In this document: positions 47,123 to 56,420 of the stretch, one piece after another | Layout: each line of letters begins with the position of its first letter | Position numbering within the stretch: the first letter of the stretch is position 1 | NCBI GenBank assembly: GCA_002344075.1 | Contig: DDTM01000033.1 | Span: 3,723 to 67,722 of the forward strand | DNA length: 64,000 nt | Source: Bacteroidetes bacterium UBA2364 | GTDB lineage: Bacteria > Bacteroidota > Rhodothermia > Rhodothermales > UBA2364 | Direction: 5' to 3' | Notes under the pieces: generated by a model | The model's database searches: none | Told to the model about the DNA's origin: nothing | What the model saw: only the letters and a program-made list of their open reading frames with translations | Position numbers and translations under genes: made by a program

Positions 47123-47149
47123 GCAAATGCTGCTTTTGAACAAAGTTCT

Positions 47150-47180
47150 GCCCTGCTCTCAGAGAGTAGGGCATTTTTTT
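47150..47180 (+). terminator. Terminator of the lipoprotein gene
   Basis: GCCCTGCTCT pairs with the complementary AGAGTAGGGC (one G-T), very tight loop, followed by ATTTTTTT. It starts 28 bases after the stop codon. Confidence 0.85.
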
Positions 47181-47605
47181 AAAAAATCTTTTGAGGGCCT
47201 TGAAGGTGCATTTCAATGATACCTCATACCCATCACCTAAACGCCAAAGAATGGGTGATGTATAAACCTCATACCAGTCACACTTGAAGCACGCCCAAAC
47301 AAAACCCCAAAAGGGATCCGACCTCAAATGGTTTGGCTTACCCCGTAGTGCTGAAACCAAGCAACCTTTTCTTCTGAGAAAAAGGGTGTTTATTGCCAAG
47401 GCAGTGTTTGAAGCGATTTCTGAAATGTCTCTGAACTATAAGAACAAATCAAAATACGATCGCCTGTAAATACTTGATTTTATAGACGAATTGCCAATTT
47501 CTGAATACTCCCGTGTTTTGTACATGGGCAAAAGCAAGGAAAGGCCCAATTTGGTTTCTTTACGGTGTGGTTAATTTACCGGAACCTCATCCACCATAAC
47601 AAACA
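47181..47605. other. Intergenic stretch without recognised gene
   Basis: No convincing gene. A 61-codon TTG-started frame at 47284-47469 and a longer minus-strand frame lack ribosome sites and look like chance. A short inverted repeat CATCACC/GGTGATG lies near 47231-47260 and the ten-base string acctcatacc occurs twice (near 47220 and 47267). Confidence 0.5.
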
Positions 47606-47634
47606 TTGAGTGGATTCATGTCCTATTTTATACA
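47606..47634 (+). promoter_or_regulatory. Promoter of the NagB/PIG-L fusion gene
   Basis: TTGAGT (47606-47611), 17-base spacer, TATACA (47629-47634). Transcription would start about 47641, just before a long inverted repeat. Confidence 0.5.
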
Positions 47635-47655
47635 AGTTGTTAAAGTATGCCTGCT

Positions 47656-47691
47656 CCGGCAAACTTTTGTCTTTCCAAAAGTTTCGTCCGG
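47656..47691 (+). repeat. Inverted repeat in the nagB leader
   Basis: CCGG(C)AAACTTTTG (47656-47669) and CAAAAGTTT(CGT)CCGG (47676-47691): a perfect 9-bp inner repeat plus CCGG on both sides. It sits between the predicted transcription start and the ATG at 47724, so it may be an operator or an mRNA hairpin. Confidence 0.7.
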
Positions 47692-47723
47692 TTGATCTTG
47701 TCCCCTAAAACTATCGTTTACCC

Positions 47724-49625
47724 ATGTCAAACACCACACGAATTCAGGCCAGATCCAGCCACACGATGCGCTTGGAGCGATTGCCTGTCCTCATTTTTGA
47801 TGATCCGGCACAAATGGCGCGACAAGTGGCCAGAAAAGTGGCCAACCTCATTCAAGATCGCGCCGTTACCGGAAGAATGGCAGTCTTGGGTCTTCCGACA
47901 GGCTCTACACCAATTGGCGTTTACCGTGAATTGGTCCGGATGCACCAAGAAGAAGGATTAGATTTTTCCAATGTCATCACGTTCAACCTTGACGAATATT
48001 ACCCGATGAAGCCCGATGCACTGCAAAGTTATCATCGGTTTATGGAAGAAAATCTATTCAAAAATGTTAATATCTCACGTAAGAATATACATATTCCTCG
48101 TGGGGATATTGCACGCGAAGAAGTGGATACGCATTGTGATGAATACGAATGGCAAATTAAAAAAGCAGGTGGGATAGACCTGATGCTATTGGGAATCGGT
48201 CGAAGTGGTCATATTGGCTTCAATGAACCAGGTTCGCGTCGCGATGATCGTACCCGAATGGTTGTTTTGGACGAAGTGACGCGCCGAGATGCTGCTGGGG
48301 ATTTTTTTGAGGAGAAGAATGTTCCCCGTGAAGCCATCACCATGGGGGTAGGGTCAATTCTGGAATGCCGTGAAATCATCTTGATGGCCACCGGTGAGCA
48401 CAAAGGCCATATTATCCGAAAAGCCGTAGAAGAGGAACCCAACAGTAGTGTTACCGCCTCTTTTTTACAAGAACACCTCCATTGTGCCTTCTATGTGGAC
48501 CGGGCATCGGCGAGTGAATTAACACGCGAAAAAACGCCTTGGATTGTGGGCGATGTCTCGTGGAATGCCGAAATGGCCCGTAAAGCGGTTGTCTGGCTGG
48601 CTAAAAAAATCAAAAAACCAATTTTACACTTGGAAACCGCAGACTTCCACCATCATCATATGCACGATTTGGTCAATGCTCACGGAACTGCGGATGAACT
48701 GACGTATAAAGTCTTTATGGAACTTCGGGATCGCATCAAATACCAGCCGGAATTGCCCAAGAAAAAGTCCTGTATCTGCTTTAGCCCACATCCAGACGAT
48801 GATGTGATCTCTATGGGCGGCATGCTCGGAAAGTTGGCCCAAAACAAAAACGATGTGGCGGTTGCTTACATGACCAATGGATCGGTTGCTGTATTTGACA
48901 TGGATGTGGAACGCCATCTGCGGTTCTTGGAGATGTCTGCACGGCTTCACGGCGGCGCAGATGGAGAGGCCCGTATCAAAGCCTTTACACGTCCGATTTT
49001 TGACTTCATCACCCATAAAAAACCTGGCCAAATAGACACTGCCGAAATTCAGCAGTTGAAGGCCTATATTCGATACACCGAAGCCATTGCCGGAATTGAA
49101 GTAATGGGCTTGCATGAAAAGGATGCGCGTTTTTTGGATATGCCATTTTATAAAACAGGAGAGGTAAAAAAAGCGCCTATTGGGGAGGATGATGTTCAAA
49201 TAGTTTTAGACCTCTTCAATGAGCGTAAACCAGATCATATTTATGTGGCGGGAGATTTGTCTGATCCACATGGAACACACCGTATGTGTTATACAGCCAT
49301 CAAACGGGCATTAGAAAAATACAACCAACAAGAAGGGGTCAAGAAACCACTCGTTTGGCTATACCGAGGTGCTTGGCAAGAATGGGAAATTGAGAAAGCC
49401 GATATCTTTTTACCTATGTCTAAGGCAGACCTAAGCCAAAAAATTGACGCCATCTACAAACATGAAAGCCAAAAAGACCGGGCGCTTTTTCCTGGTTCGG
49501 ATGCCCGTGAGTTTTGGGAGCGTGCCCGTGACCGCAATGTGGGGTTAGCACGAGAGATGGATGCCCTTGGGTTGCCAGAATTTTATGCGGCGGAGGCCTA
49601 TGTGACCTGTCACGAAATGCCATAA
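47724..49625 (+). CDS. NagB-like deaminase fused to PIG-L deacetylase
   Basis: 633 residues, two domains. The N-part (about 20-290) is a glucosamine-6-phosphate deaminase/isomerase: GLPTGSTP (56-63), NLDEYY (88-93), GIGRSGHIGFNEPGS (157-171) with His163 and Glu168. Ser161 stands where E. coli NagB has the catalytic Asp141. The C-part (about 345-633) is a PIG-L/LmbE N-deacetylase with SPHPDDDVIS (354-363) and a later GDLSDPHGTH. The fused form is known from Bacteroidota (inference from memory). It may couple deacetylation of an amino sugar with its deamination or isomerisation. ATG at 47724. No nag genes adjoin. Confidence 0.9.
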   Translation: MSNTTRIQARSSHTMRLERLPVLIFDDPAQMARQVARKVANLIQDRAVTGRMAVLGLPTGSTPIGVYRELVRMHQEEGLDFSNVITFNLDEYYPMKPDALQSYHRFMEENLFKNVNISRKNIHIPRGDIAREEVDTHCDEYEWQIKKAGGIDLMLLGIGRSGHIGFNEPGSRRDDRTRMVVLDEVTRRDAAGDFFEEKNVPREAITMGVGSILECREIILMATGEHKGHIIRKAVEEEPNSSVTASFLQEHLHCAFYVDRASASELTREKTPWIVGDVSWNAEMARKAVVWLAKKIKKPILHLETADFHHHHMHDLVNAHGTADELTYKVFMELRDRIKYQPELPKKKSCICFSPHPDDDVISMGGMLGKLAQNKNDVAVAYMTNGSVAVFDMDVERHLRFLEMSARLHGGADGEARIKAFTRPIFDFITHKKPGQIDTAEIQQLKAYIRYTEAIAGIEVMGLHEKDARFLDMPFYKTGEVKKAPIGEDDVQIVLDLFNERKPDHIYVAGDLSDPHGTHRMCYTAIKRALEKYNQQEGVKKPLVWLYRGAWQEWEIEKADIFLPMSKADLSQKIDAIYKHESQKDRALFPGSDAREFWERARDRNVGLAREMDALGLPEFYAAEAYVTCHEMP

Positions 49626-49642
49626 GCCCATCAGATACAAAG

Positions 49643-49680
49643 AAAAGGGGGTCTGTTTGGAGAGATTCCCTTTTTGATTT
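49643..49680 (+). terminator. Terminator of the NagB/PIG-L gene
   Basis: AAAAGGG (49643-49649) pairs with CCCTTTT (49668-49674) across an eighteen-base loop, followed by TGATTTTTTG. Modest stem, right position. Confidence 0.5.
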
Positions 49681-49841
49681 TTTGTGAAGTTAATCTGATT
49701 AACGAAGTGGCGACAAGTTTCTGTCTCCAGGTGGTAGGTTTTACAAGGTATCCGATTTGGATTCCGTGAAGTAAATAAATAGGCTAAGTATCGAGAAAAC
49801 ATAGGCCCTTTCTGAATGGGAACGTGCTTTTTTTGGGGGAA

Positions 49842-49874
49842 GTGAGTGCCTAAAGTATGGCTTTAGTCACTCAC
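49842..49874. repeat. Long inverted repeat upstream of the surface cassette
   Basis: GTGAGTG-C-CTAAAG (49842-49855) and CTTTAG-T-CACTCAC (49861-49874): 13 pairs with one mismatch around a five-base loop. A T7G run before and CAAAAAA after could pair further with a bulge. It is 138 bases before the TonB-receptor ATG. It could be an operator, an RNA stem or a bidirectional terminator. The rest of 49626-50011 shows no gene. Confidence 0.7.
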
Positions 49875-50011
49875 CAAAAAATGGTACACCAAAAAAGCGC
49901 TTGCGGTATGGAATTAAAATTGGTACTATTCCCGAAAAATGAGTCTATATTTTTTGACCTGTGTTATACATCATGAACTTTCTCTCATCTCCCGATAAAA
50001 CCCGATCAATC

Positions 50012-53000
50012 ATGAAACGCAAATGCTGGAGTATCCTGCTTTTGCTTGTGCTATACAGTGGTATGGCTTGGGCACAAAGCGGAAAAATTGCCGGACGGGT
50101 TACAGATGCCGCAACTGGACTGGGGCTTCCCGGTGTTACATTGCAGGTACTTGGAACCACACAGGGCAATGTGTCGGACACGGAGGGCTATTTCTCCATT
50201 ATCAATGTCCGACCGGGAACGTACACGATTCGCGTCTCCTTCATTGGTTACGAGACCGTAAATGTGAGCGATGTGCGGGTGAGTACCAACCTGACGACCC
50301 CGCTGAACGTACAACTAAAAGAAGAGACTACCCTAACAGAGGTAACGGTTATTGCCGAGCGCCCCGTAGTACAAAAGGATGTTTCTAACTCAACCGCCAG
50401 TATTGGGGCGCAGGAAGTGGCCAGACTACCCGTAGCCTCGGTTACAGGAGCTGTGGGCCTACAAGCTGGTATTCAAGGACTCTCATTCCGGGGGTCAGGC
50501 TCCGACGAGTTGTCTTTTAACGTCAATGGCCTTACCCTGCGTGATGAACGCGACAACTCGCCTATTACCAATATTCCTCTTTCTTCGGTAGAGGAAATTC
50601 AGGTACAAACCGGAGGCTTTAATGCCGAATATGGCAATGTGCGGTCTGGTGTGGTAAACGTAATCACCAAGGAAGGAAAGCGGGATCGCTACGAGGCCAG
50701 TATTAATGTTCGATATAGCCCGCCAACACAAAAAAACATTGGTCCGGCGGCCAACGACTTAAACTCGTACTGGATTCGCCGCTTCATAGACCCGCAAGTG
50801 GCGATGACCGGAACTGGTTCTTGGGACCAAGCTACACGAGACCAATATGGAACCTTTGAAGGATGGATCGCTGTTGCCGAAAAACGATTAAAAGACGATG
50901 ATCCAACCAACGATATGACGCCGGAGGCCTTGCAAAAAGCATTTTTATGGCAACACCGGAAAAATATGCAGATTAACCGTCCTGATTATAACGTGGACTT
51001 TGGATTTGGCGGCCCTATTCCCGGCCTCAATAAGATCGGAAATACCCGTTTTTACGCTTCCTTTATCCAAAACCAAGACATGTACATGATACCGCTTAAT
51101 ACCGATCGGTATCAAGATTATAATGGCCACGTTAAAATCACATCAGATGTAGCAAAAGGAATGAAGTTCTCGATAGAGGGTATGATGGGGCGGCAAAGTG
51201 GAACTTCCGCAAGCCGTTCAGGATCCCCAGGCTTTTTCCGTTCCGCCTCAGGTATCGCCAGTAACCTAACGAGTGTCAGTTTTATTGATTCGAGGATTTT
51301 TTCGAAGGATTATTGGAACCCAACCGACGTGAATAGCAAGATGTTCGGTGCCACTTTTAACCATGCACTGAACGGTAGAAGTTATTATGAAGTCCAAGCT
51401 GCTTATCTGGCTACGGAATACGATACGGTTCCAGGCGAAGACCGAGATCTTTCGATCGTACAAACCTTTGGCGGGGTAGGGTTTGACGAAGGTCCTTATG
51501 GCTTTATGCCGAACCCTTCCAATGGTGTAGATGGGATGCGGATGGGGGTAGGGATGTCTAACTCCCGTGACTCCAGTTTTGTTGGGGTATTTAACCTGAA
51601 AGGGAACTATACCAATCAGCTCAATCGCTTCTTGCAAGTTCGGACTGGTTTCGAGGTAAACCAGAGCAACACCAAAGTGAATTATGGCAACTTCGACTCA
51701 TACCTCCCCTCCAGTAATTCACAATCCAAATGGGACCGCTCACCGGTTCGGGGGGCACTTTTTGCCCAAACCAAATTGGAATTTAATGGAATGGTGGCCA
51801 ATCTCGGATTGCGTGCAGACTATTTCCATGCGGGCGGAGATTGGTATGTTTTAGACCCATTTTCAAATGTTTTATCTGCCAAAGGGTCTCCCGAATTGGA
51901 AAATCAAGAGAAGGACCCAACGAAGAAAATTCTGGAGTTTAGCCCCCGTGTAGGCGTTTCTTTCCCCGTCACAACGCTTTCTAAGCTATACTTCAACTAT
52001 GGCCACTTCCGTTCCATGCCTGCCCCCGAAAATTTGTTTTTGGTGCGGTATGCCACTACAACCGGACAAATAACTCGCATTGCAAACCCGAATAACCCAT
52101 TGCCCAAAACAGTTGCCTACGAACTGGGCTACGAACAGTCGGTTGCCGAGCAATTTTTGATTCGTGTTGCCGGATACTATAAAGACGTATCACTCCAGCC
52201 TTACCTGGTAAACTATGTCTCTAAAAACAATACGGTAAACTATACCACATCCGAACCCAATCTGTATGAAGATATTCGGGGCTTCGAGGTAACACTTTCT
52301 CGAAATCGCGGTTGGTTACAAGGATTTGTCAACTTTACCTACATGGTGAATTCTTCAGGCTACTTTGGATATGGAACCGTTTATCAAAACCCTCAGGCCA
52401 TGCGGAACTATGTGAACGACGATGCGGTACGGCGTGCGGCCCAATCTAAACCCCAACCGTACCCCTATGGACGGTTAAATATAGACCTGATTTCGCCGGA
52501 TGATTGGGGACCTAAAGTGGGAAGCATAAAGCCCTTGGGTGGATGGAAGACCAGTTTCATTGTGTCTTGGCAAGATGGTGGCAAAGCAACCTGGGTGGGT
52601 GGCGGTTCTAAACCCGGTGTGGAACGCAATGTGGATGTGGTGGACTTCTGGAACACGAACCTTCGGTTTGCAAAGTCATTTTATGTCGGAAAGAGGGGCA
52701 TAGAGTTTTTCGCGGATGTATTTAACGTATTGAATGCCAAACGCTTATCCGCGTATGGATACTTCGATGGCGTAGACATCAATAAATATCGCCTGTCCCT
52801 CCACTTACCGGAATCGCCCGATTATCCCAATATCCCGGGTAATGACAAATTCGGAACGTTCCGTAAACCAGGGGTGGCCTACCAACCAACGACCGGCATC
52901 CAAAACCGAAGCAGCATAACCGGTTCGGGAGATGTGCTGTATTATGAATTCGATACCAAGTCCTATATCCAATTCCAAAATGGCCAGTGGGTGGATGCGG

Positions 53001-53119
53001 ATAAAAGTTTTGTGGACGCCGTACTGAGCGAAAAACGCTACATTGACATGCCAAATCAGGAATTCCTTAACTTCCTAGATCCGCGTGATTTTTGGTTTGG
53101 ATTGCGGATAAAGTTGTAA
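50012..53119 (+). CDS. TonB-dependent outer-membrane receptor with CarboxypepD_reg-like domain
   Basis: 1035 residues, outer membrane. Signal peptide MKRKCWSILLLLVLYSGMAWAQ; carboxypeptidase-regulatory-like beta sandwich (about 24-100) with GRVTDAATGLGLPGVTLQV and SDTEGYFSI...GYETV; plug domain (about 105-225) starting LTEVTVIAERP and holding VEEIQVQTGGFNAEYG; then a long beta barrel ending in FWFGLRIKL. It is SusC/RagA-like in plan, but no SusD partner follows. ATG at 50012 gives a clean signal peptide; an upstream TTG frame is rejected. First gene of a four-gene cassette. Substrate unknown. Confidence 0.93.
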   Translation: MKRKCWSILLLLVLYSGMAWAQSGKIAGRVTDAATGLGLPGVTLQVLGTTQGNVSDTEGYFSIINVRPGTYTIRVSFIGYETVNVSDVRVSTNLTTPLNVQLKEETTLTEVTVIAERPVVQKDVSNSTASIGAQEVARLPVASVTGAVGLQAGIQGLSFRGSGSDELSFNVNGLTLRDERDNSPITNIPLSSVEEIQVQTGGFNAEYGNVRSGVVNVITKEGKRDRYEASINVRYSPPTQKNIGPAANDLNSYWIRRFIDPQVAMTGTGSWDQATRDQYGTFEGWIAVAEKRLKDDDPTNDMTPEALQKAFLWQHRKNMQINRPDYNVDFGFGGPIPGLNKIGNTRFYASFIQNQDMYMIPLNTDRYQDYNGHVKITSDVAKGMKFSIEGMMGRQSGTSASRSGSPGFFRSASGIASNLTSVSFIDSRIFSKDYWNPTDVNSKMFGATFNHALNGRSYYEVQAAYLATEYDTVPGEDRDLSIVQTFGGVGFDEGPYGFMPNPSNGVDGMRMGVGMSNSRDSSFVGVFNLKGNYTNQLNRFLQVRTGFEVNQSNTKVNYGNFDSYLPSSNSQSKWDRSPVRGALFAQTKLEFNGMVANLGLRADYFHAGGDWYVLDPFSNVLSAKGSPELENQEKDPTKKILEFSPRVGVSFPVTTLSKLYFNYGHFRSMPAPENLFLVRYATTTGQITRIANPNNPLPKTVAYELGYEQSVAEQFLIRVAGYYKDVSLQPYLVNYVSKNNTVNYTTSEPNLYEDIRGFEVTLSRNRGWLQGFVNFTYMVNSSGYFGYGTVYQNPQAMRNYVNDDAVRRAAQSKPQPYPYGRLNIDLISPDDWGPKVGSIKPLGGWKTSFIVSWQDGGKATWVGGGSKPGVERNVDVVDFWNTNLRFAKSFYVGKRGIEFFADVFNVLNAKRLSAYGYFDGVDINKYRLSLHLPESPDYPNIPGNDKFGTFRKPGVAYQPTTGIQNRSSITGSGDVLYYEFDTKSYIQFQNGQWVDADKSFVDAVLSEKRYIDMPNQEFLNFLDPRDFWFGLRIKL

Positions 53120-53184
53120 TGTACTTATACCTGTCTGCTATGCGGAACAGGAACTGATTGATTCATCTTTAGGCGAAAATTTTT

Positions 53185-55275
53185 ATGCGTAAGTATTTTA
53201 AACTCCTGCCTTTGTGCTTGCTACTGGTAGGGGCTTTCCAGATAACAAAAGCTCAGTTTACCAATAAGTGGCTCTCTGCCGGTAGTTTTCATAACTGGTA
53301 TGCCGAAGTAGGGAGCGAGGTAGAATCAGCCGGATTTGTTAAAACCCAGCAAGATGGATGGCGCTGGCCCGGCATTTATCGCTTTACCGATATGCAGGCT
53401 GCCCGAGGCATGTGGATTGGTGCGAAGAATGTCACTGATGACAAGGGCACCAAATTTGATACCCGTGTGGTTCATATCGGCCCACGGGTCAGTGGCGCCA
53501 ACGAGTTCTTCCCGACAACCTTTAAGTTAATCAGCCGTTTTGAATTACCCTCTGTTTTTGTAGATGGAGACCCATCAGAACCAGAAACAGCCATGATTGT
53601 GGACGAGGTGGATCCTAATTTGGATGCCGATTTTGTCCTCGAAAACGTGGTGAACAACCTTTTGGGTCTAACCATGAAACGCAGGGTTTTGCAATTCTCT
53701 CAGGAATTCAATGACAACTACCACGTGCAGGAATATACCTTTACCAATACGGGTAATACGGATGGTGATGCCGATATCGAATTGCCAAACCAGACCCTTA
53801 GTGATGTCATGATTTATTTCCAAACCCGGATGGCTGTCGCAAAAGAAACCCGTTATGTGGTGGGGAATGGCTCTGGTTGGGGGATGAATACCATGATTGA
53901 TGCACGGGGCGATGGACTTCGCCCGGATCCGGCCAATCAGAATTTCCGTGCACAGTTTGCGTGGCATGGCAAATTTCCTGCTTTTACCCGATATGATAAC
54001 ATTGGAGGACCGATTCTTAAGAGTGCCCTTCCCGCACTACAAATTGCCTCGGCGGATACATTGGGACGTTTGGGAGCCTCCCAATTTGCCGGAACCGTGG
54101 TGCTCCACGCCGACAAATCCGCCACCGAGAAAATAGACGATGTGAACCAACCATTTACCATGAACTACATTGGCTCGGATGACAACTACCAGTCCCGCAA
54201 CGATGCCTTTAATGTGTCCCAAATGGAAACCGAATACCGTGTCATGACTCAAGGTAAAAAACCACGTCATGCCTTTATTGTAGAACCAACCGGAGACCCC
54301 GGCTTTAAGGCTCCGACCGGAGATCCGGCATTGGGTACGTCTGGAGGGTTTAGCAATGGCATGGGATTTGGCCCTTACACCCTGAAACCAGGAGAAAGCA
54401 TTAAGATTGTACTGGCCGATGCTGCAGCGGGTCTAAGCCGAGAGGAAAATATCCGGGTTGGTCGTTTACTTCAAAAAGGCCAGATCAGTGTGACACAAAA
54501 AAACGACATCGTTTTCCAAAGCCGAGACTCATTATTCCAGACCTTCCGTCGGGCAATTGACAACTACAAAAGTGGCTTTAAAGCACCAAAAGCACCTTTA
54601 CCGCCGAAACAATTGGAAGTAAAGTCTGGTGGTGATCGTATTCAGATTTCATGGACGCCTTTCGCGGGCGCACAAGTAGATGGCTGGGAAGTGTATCGGA
54701 CCAAAAACAGCTATGACTCTACCTATACGATGATCAAACGGTTGGGGCCGTCCGAAACCAGTTTTGATGATACCACTCCCATTCGGGGGTTGGATTATTT
54801 TTACTACGTCCAAGGTTATCTGGATAAGTCTAAGAATACAGGTGGCCCAGGGACACCGGCTAACCGTGTCTTGAGAAGCAGTCGCTACTTTGCCCAGTCC
54901 TATGCACCAGCAAGACTAAAACGGCCTGCCGGAACCGCTTGGGATGGCGTGCGCATTGTGCCTAACCCCTATACAATCGCGGCTGGAACAGACCTACGAT
55001 TCTCACAACGGGATGCTTTGGGCTTCTTTGACATTCCGGCTATTTGTTCCATTGAAATTTATACCGAATTGGGTGAATTGGTGGACAAATTTGAGCATAC
55101 CGATGGATCTGGAGACGCTTATTGGGACCACACTACCTCTTCTCGACAATTGATTGTTTCTGGAATTTACATTGCCGTCATTACCGCCAATGAAGACCAA
55201 CTCAATAAAACGACGGGGGCCGTAGAATTCCGGAAAGGTGAGCGTAAAATCATGAAATTTGTTGTTATCCGCTAA
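53185..55275 (+). CDS. Large secreted protein with fibronectin-III domain and sorting-type C-terminus
   Basis: 696 residues with signal peptide MRKYFKLLPLCLLLVGAFQITKAQ. The long middle part (about 30-470) is a beta-rich domain I do not recognise, with repeated Trp/Gly motifs early (GWRWPGIYRF, ARGMWIGAK). A fibronectin type III domain follows (about 475-565: PPKQLEVKSGGDRIQISWTPF...YFYYVQGYL). The last 90 residues (VRIVPNPYTI...IEIYTELGELVDKF...SGIYIAVI...MKFVVIR) look like a type IX secretion sorting domain or FlgD-like fold. Likely cell-surface or secreted. ATG at 53185, 65 bases after the receptor gene. Confidence 0.85.
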   Translation: MRKYFKLLPLCLLLVGAFQITKAQFTNKWLSAGSFHNWYAEVGSEVESAGFVKTQQDGWRWPGIYRFTDMQAARGMWIGAKNVTDDKGTKFDTRVVHIGPRVSGANEFFPTTFKLISRFELPSVFVDGDPSEPETAMIVDEVDPNLDADFVLENVVNNLLGLTMKRRVLQFSQEFNDNYHVQEYTFTNTGNTDGDADIELPNQTLSDVMIYFQTRMAVAKETRYVVGNGSGWGMNTMIDARGDGLRPDPANQNFRAQFAWHGKFPAFTRYDNIGGPILKSALPALQIASADTLGRLGASQFAGTVVLHADKSATEKIDDVNQPFTMNYIGSDDNYQSRNDAFNVSQMETEYRVMTQGKKPRHAFIVEPTGDPGFKAPTGDPALGTSGGFSNGMGFGPYTLKPGESIKIVLADAAAGLSREENIRVGRLLQKGQISVTQKNDIVFQSRDSLFQTFRRAIDNYKSGFKAPKAPLPPKQLEVKSGGDRIQISWTPFAGAQVDGWEVYRTKNSYDSTYTMIKRLGPSETSFDDTTPIRGLDYFYYVQGYLDKSKNTGGPGTPANRVLRSSRYFAQSYAPARLKRPAGTAWDGVRIVPNPYTIAAGTDLRFSQRDALGFFDIPAICSIEIYTELGELVDKFEHTDGSGDAYWDHTTSSRQLIVSGIYIAVITANEDQLNKTTGAVEFRKGERKIMKFVVIR

Positions 55276-55299
55276 CCATTTAACCATCAGAGGAAAAAA

Positions 55300-56367
55300 A
55301 TGAACACAACTGATGCATCCAAATGGTTGGTATGGAACGACCATGAAACGGGGAACACCATGAAAATGACCAAGATATTTGTCTTTTTGCTGCTCTTGCT
55401 GCCTATAAGCCTTTGGGCACAAAAAGACAATCAACAAAAATTAGCCCAAACGGGTATGAAGTTTTTGGCGGCTTCGCCTGATCCACGTGCGGCTGGTCTT
55501 GGAGATGCGATCTCGGCATTAGAAGGCGGGGCCGAGATGATGTTTTACAATCCAGCAGGTATGGCCAACATGGGTGGAAAGTTGAGCGCCTCTTTTGGTC
55601 AGATGGCTTGGATTGCCGACATCAACTACAATTTGGCAGGCGTGGCCTTTAAAGCCGGAAACATCGGAACGTTTGGCGTAAGTGTGATGAATGTGGACTA
55701 TGGTGAAATTCAGGCCACCGTTCGTGCAAACAATGATCGTGGTTATCTGGATTTACCAAACAGCATTCATCCCGTAGCCATGTCGGTTGGATTGAGTTAT
55801 GCACGCTCTTTGTCAGACCGATTTGCCATTGGGGGTAGTGTAAAACGTGTTACCCAAGATCTTGGTAGTGCTGCCACGCAGTTCGACAAAACGCTGGGTG
55901 ATTACGTATATGAGTCTTACAAACAAACGGTTATGGCCTATGACTTTGGCGTTTTATATAAAACAGGATTCAAAAGCCTGCAGTTTGCCTTTAATGCGCG
56001 TAACTTTGCCAAAGAGATAAAATATGAGGAGGAAACGTTCCAACTCCCTCTTTCCATGCGTATGGGAATCTCGATGGATTTATTGGACTTCTCGGCGCTG
56101 GGAAGTGACCATAATTTATTACTCTCCGTTGATGCTGAACATCCTCGCGATTTTCCGGAGGTACTCAAGGTTGGGACAGAATATTCTTTCCGGAATTTGC
56201 TCTCTTTACGCGCCGGATACGCCTTTCCGTCAGACCAGCAGGGCCTTACTTTTGGTGGCGGGGTACAATTAAAACGGGGCGATCGAAAAGTACAGGCGGA
56301 TTATTCGTACACCCAATTCGGGATATTCAACGCCGTTCAGCGGATCGGTATTAAAATTGGACTCTAA
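55300..56367 (+). CDS. PorV/PorQ-like outer-membrane barrel protein
   Basis: 355 residues (335 if it starts at ATG 55360, which gives a more normal signal peptide MKMTKIFVFLLLLLPISLWAQ; I keep 55300 because AGAGG stands eight bases before it). The mature part has the PorV/PorQ hallmark DPRAAGLGDAISALEGGAEMMFYNPAGMANM followed by alternating beta strands of a FadL-like barrel and a C-terminal strand IGIKIGL. PorV members shuttle or anchor proteins with sorting C-domains in type IX secretion, which fits the preceding gene. No signal-peptidase II box. Confidence 0.9.
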   Translation: MNTTDASKWLVWNDHETGNTMKMTKIFVFLLLLLPISLWAQKDNQQKLAQTGMKFLAASPDPRAAGLGDAISALEGGAEMMFYNPAGMANMGGKLSASFGQMAWIADINYNLAGVAFKAGNIGTFGVSVMNVDYGEIQATVRANNDRGYLDLPNSIHPVAMSVGLSYARSLSDRFAIGGSVKRVTQDLGSAATQFDKTLGDYVYESYKQTVMAYDFGVLYKTGFKSLQFAFNARNFAKEIKYEEETFQLPLSMRMGISMDLLDFSALGSDHNLLLSVDAEHPRDFPEVLKVGTEYSFRNLLSLRAGYAFPSDQQGLTFGGGVQLKRGDRKVQADYSYTQFGIFNAVQRIGIKIGL

Positions 56368-56420
56368 CGGCAGTTTACGGCCTTTTATATAGGCCGGAGC
56401 GCTATCAAGCCTTTACAGAC

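Noticed and set aside
47284..47469. 61-codon plus-strand frame with TTG start
   Set aside because: No ribosome site, no promoter, composition not protein-like; lies in a stretch with open frames on both strands.
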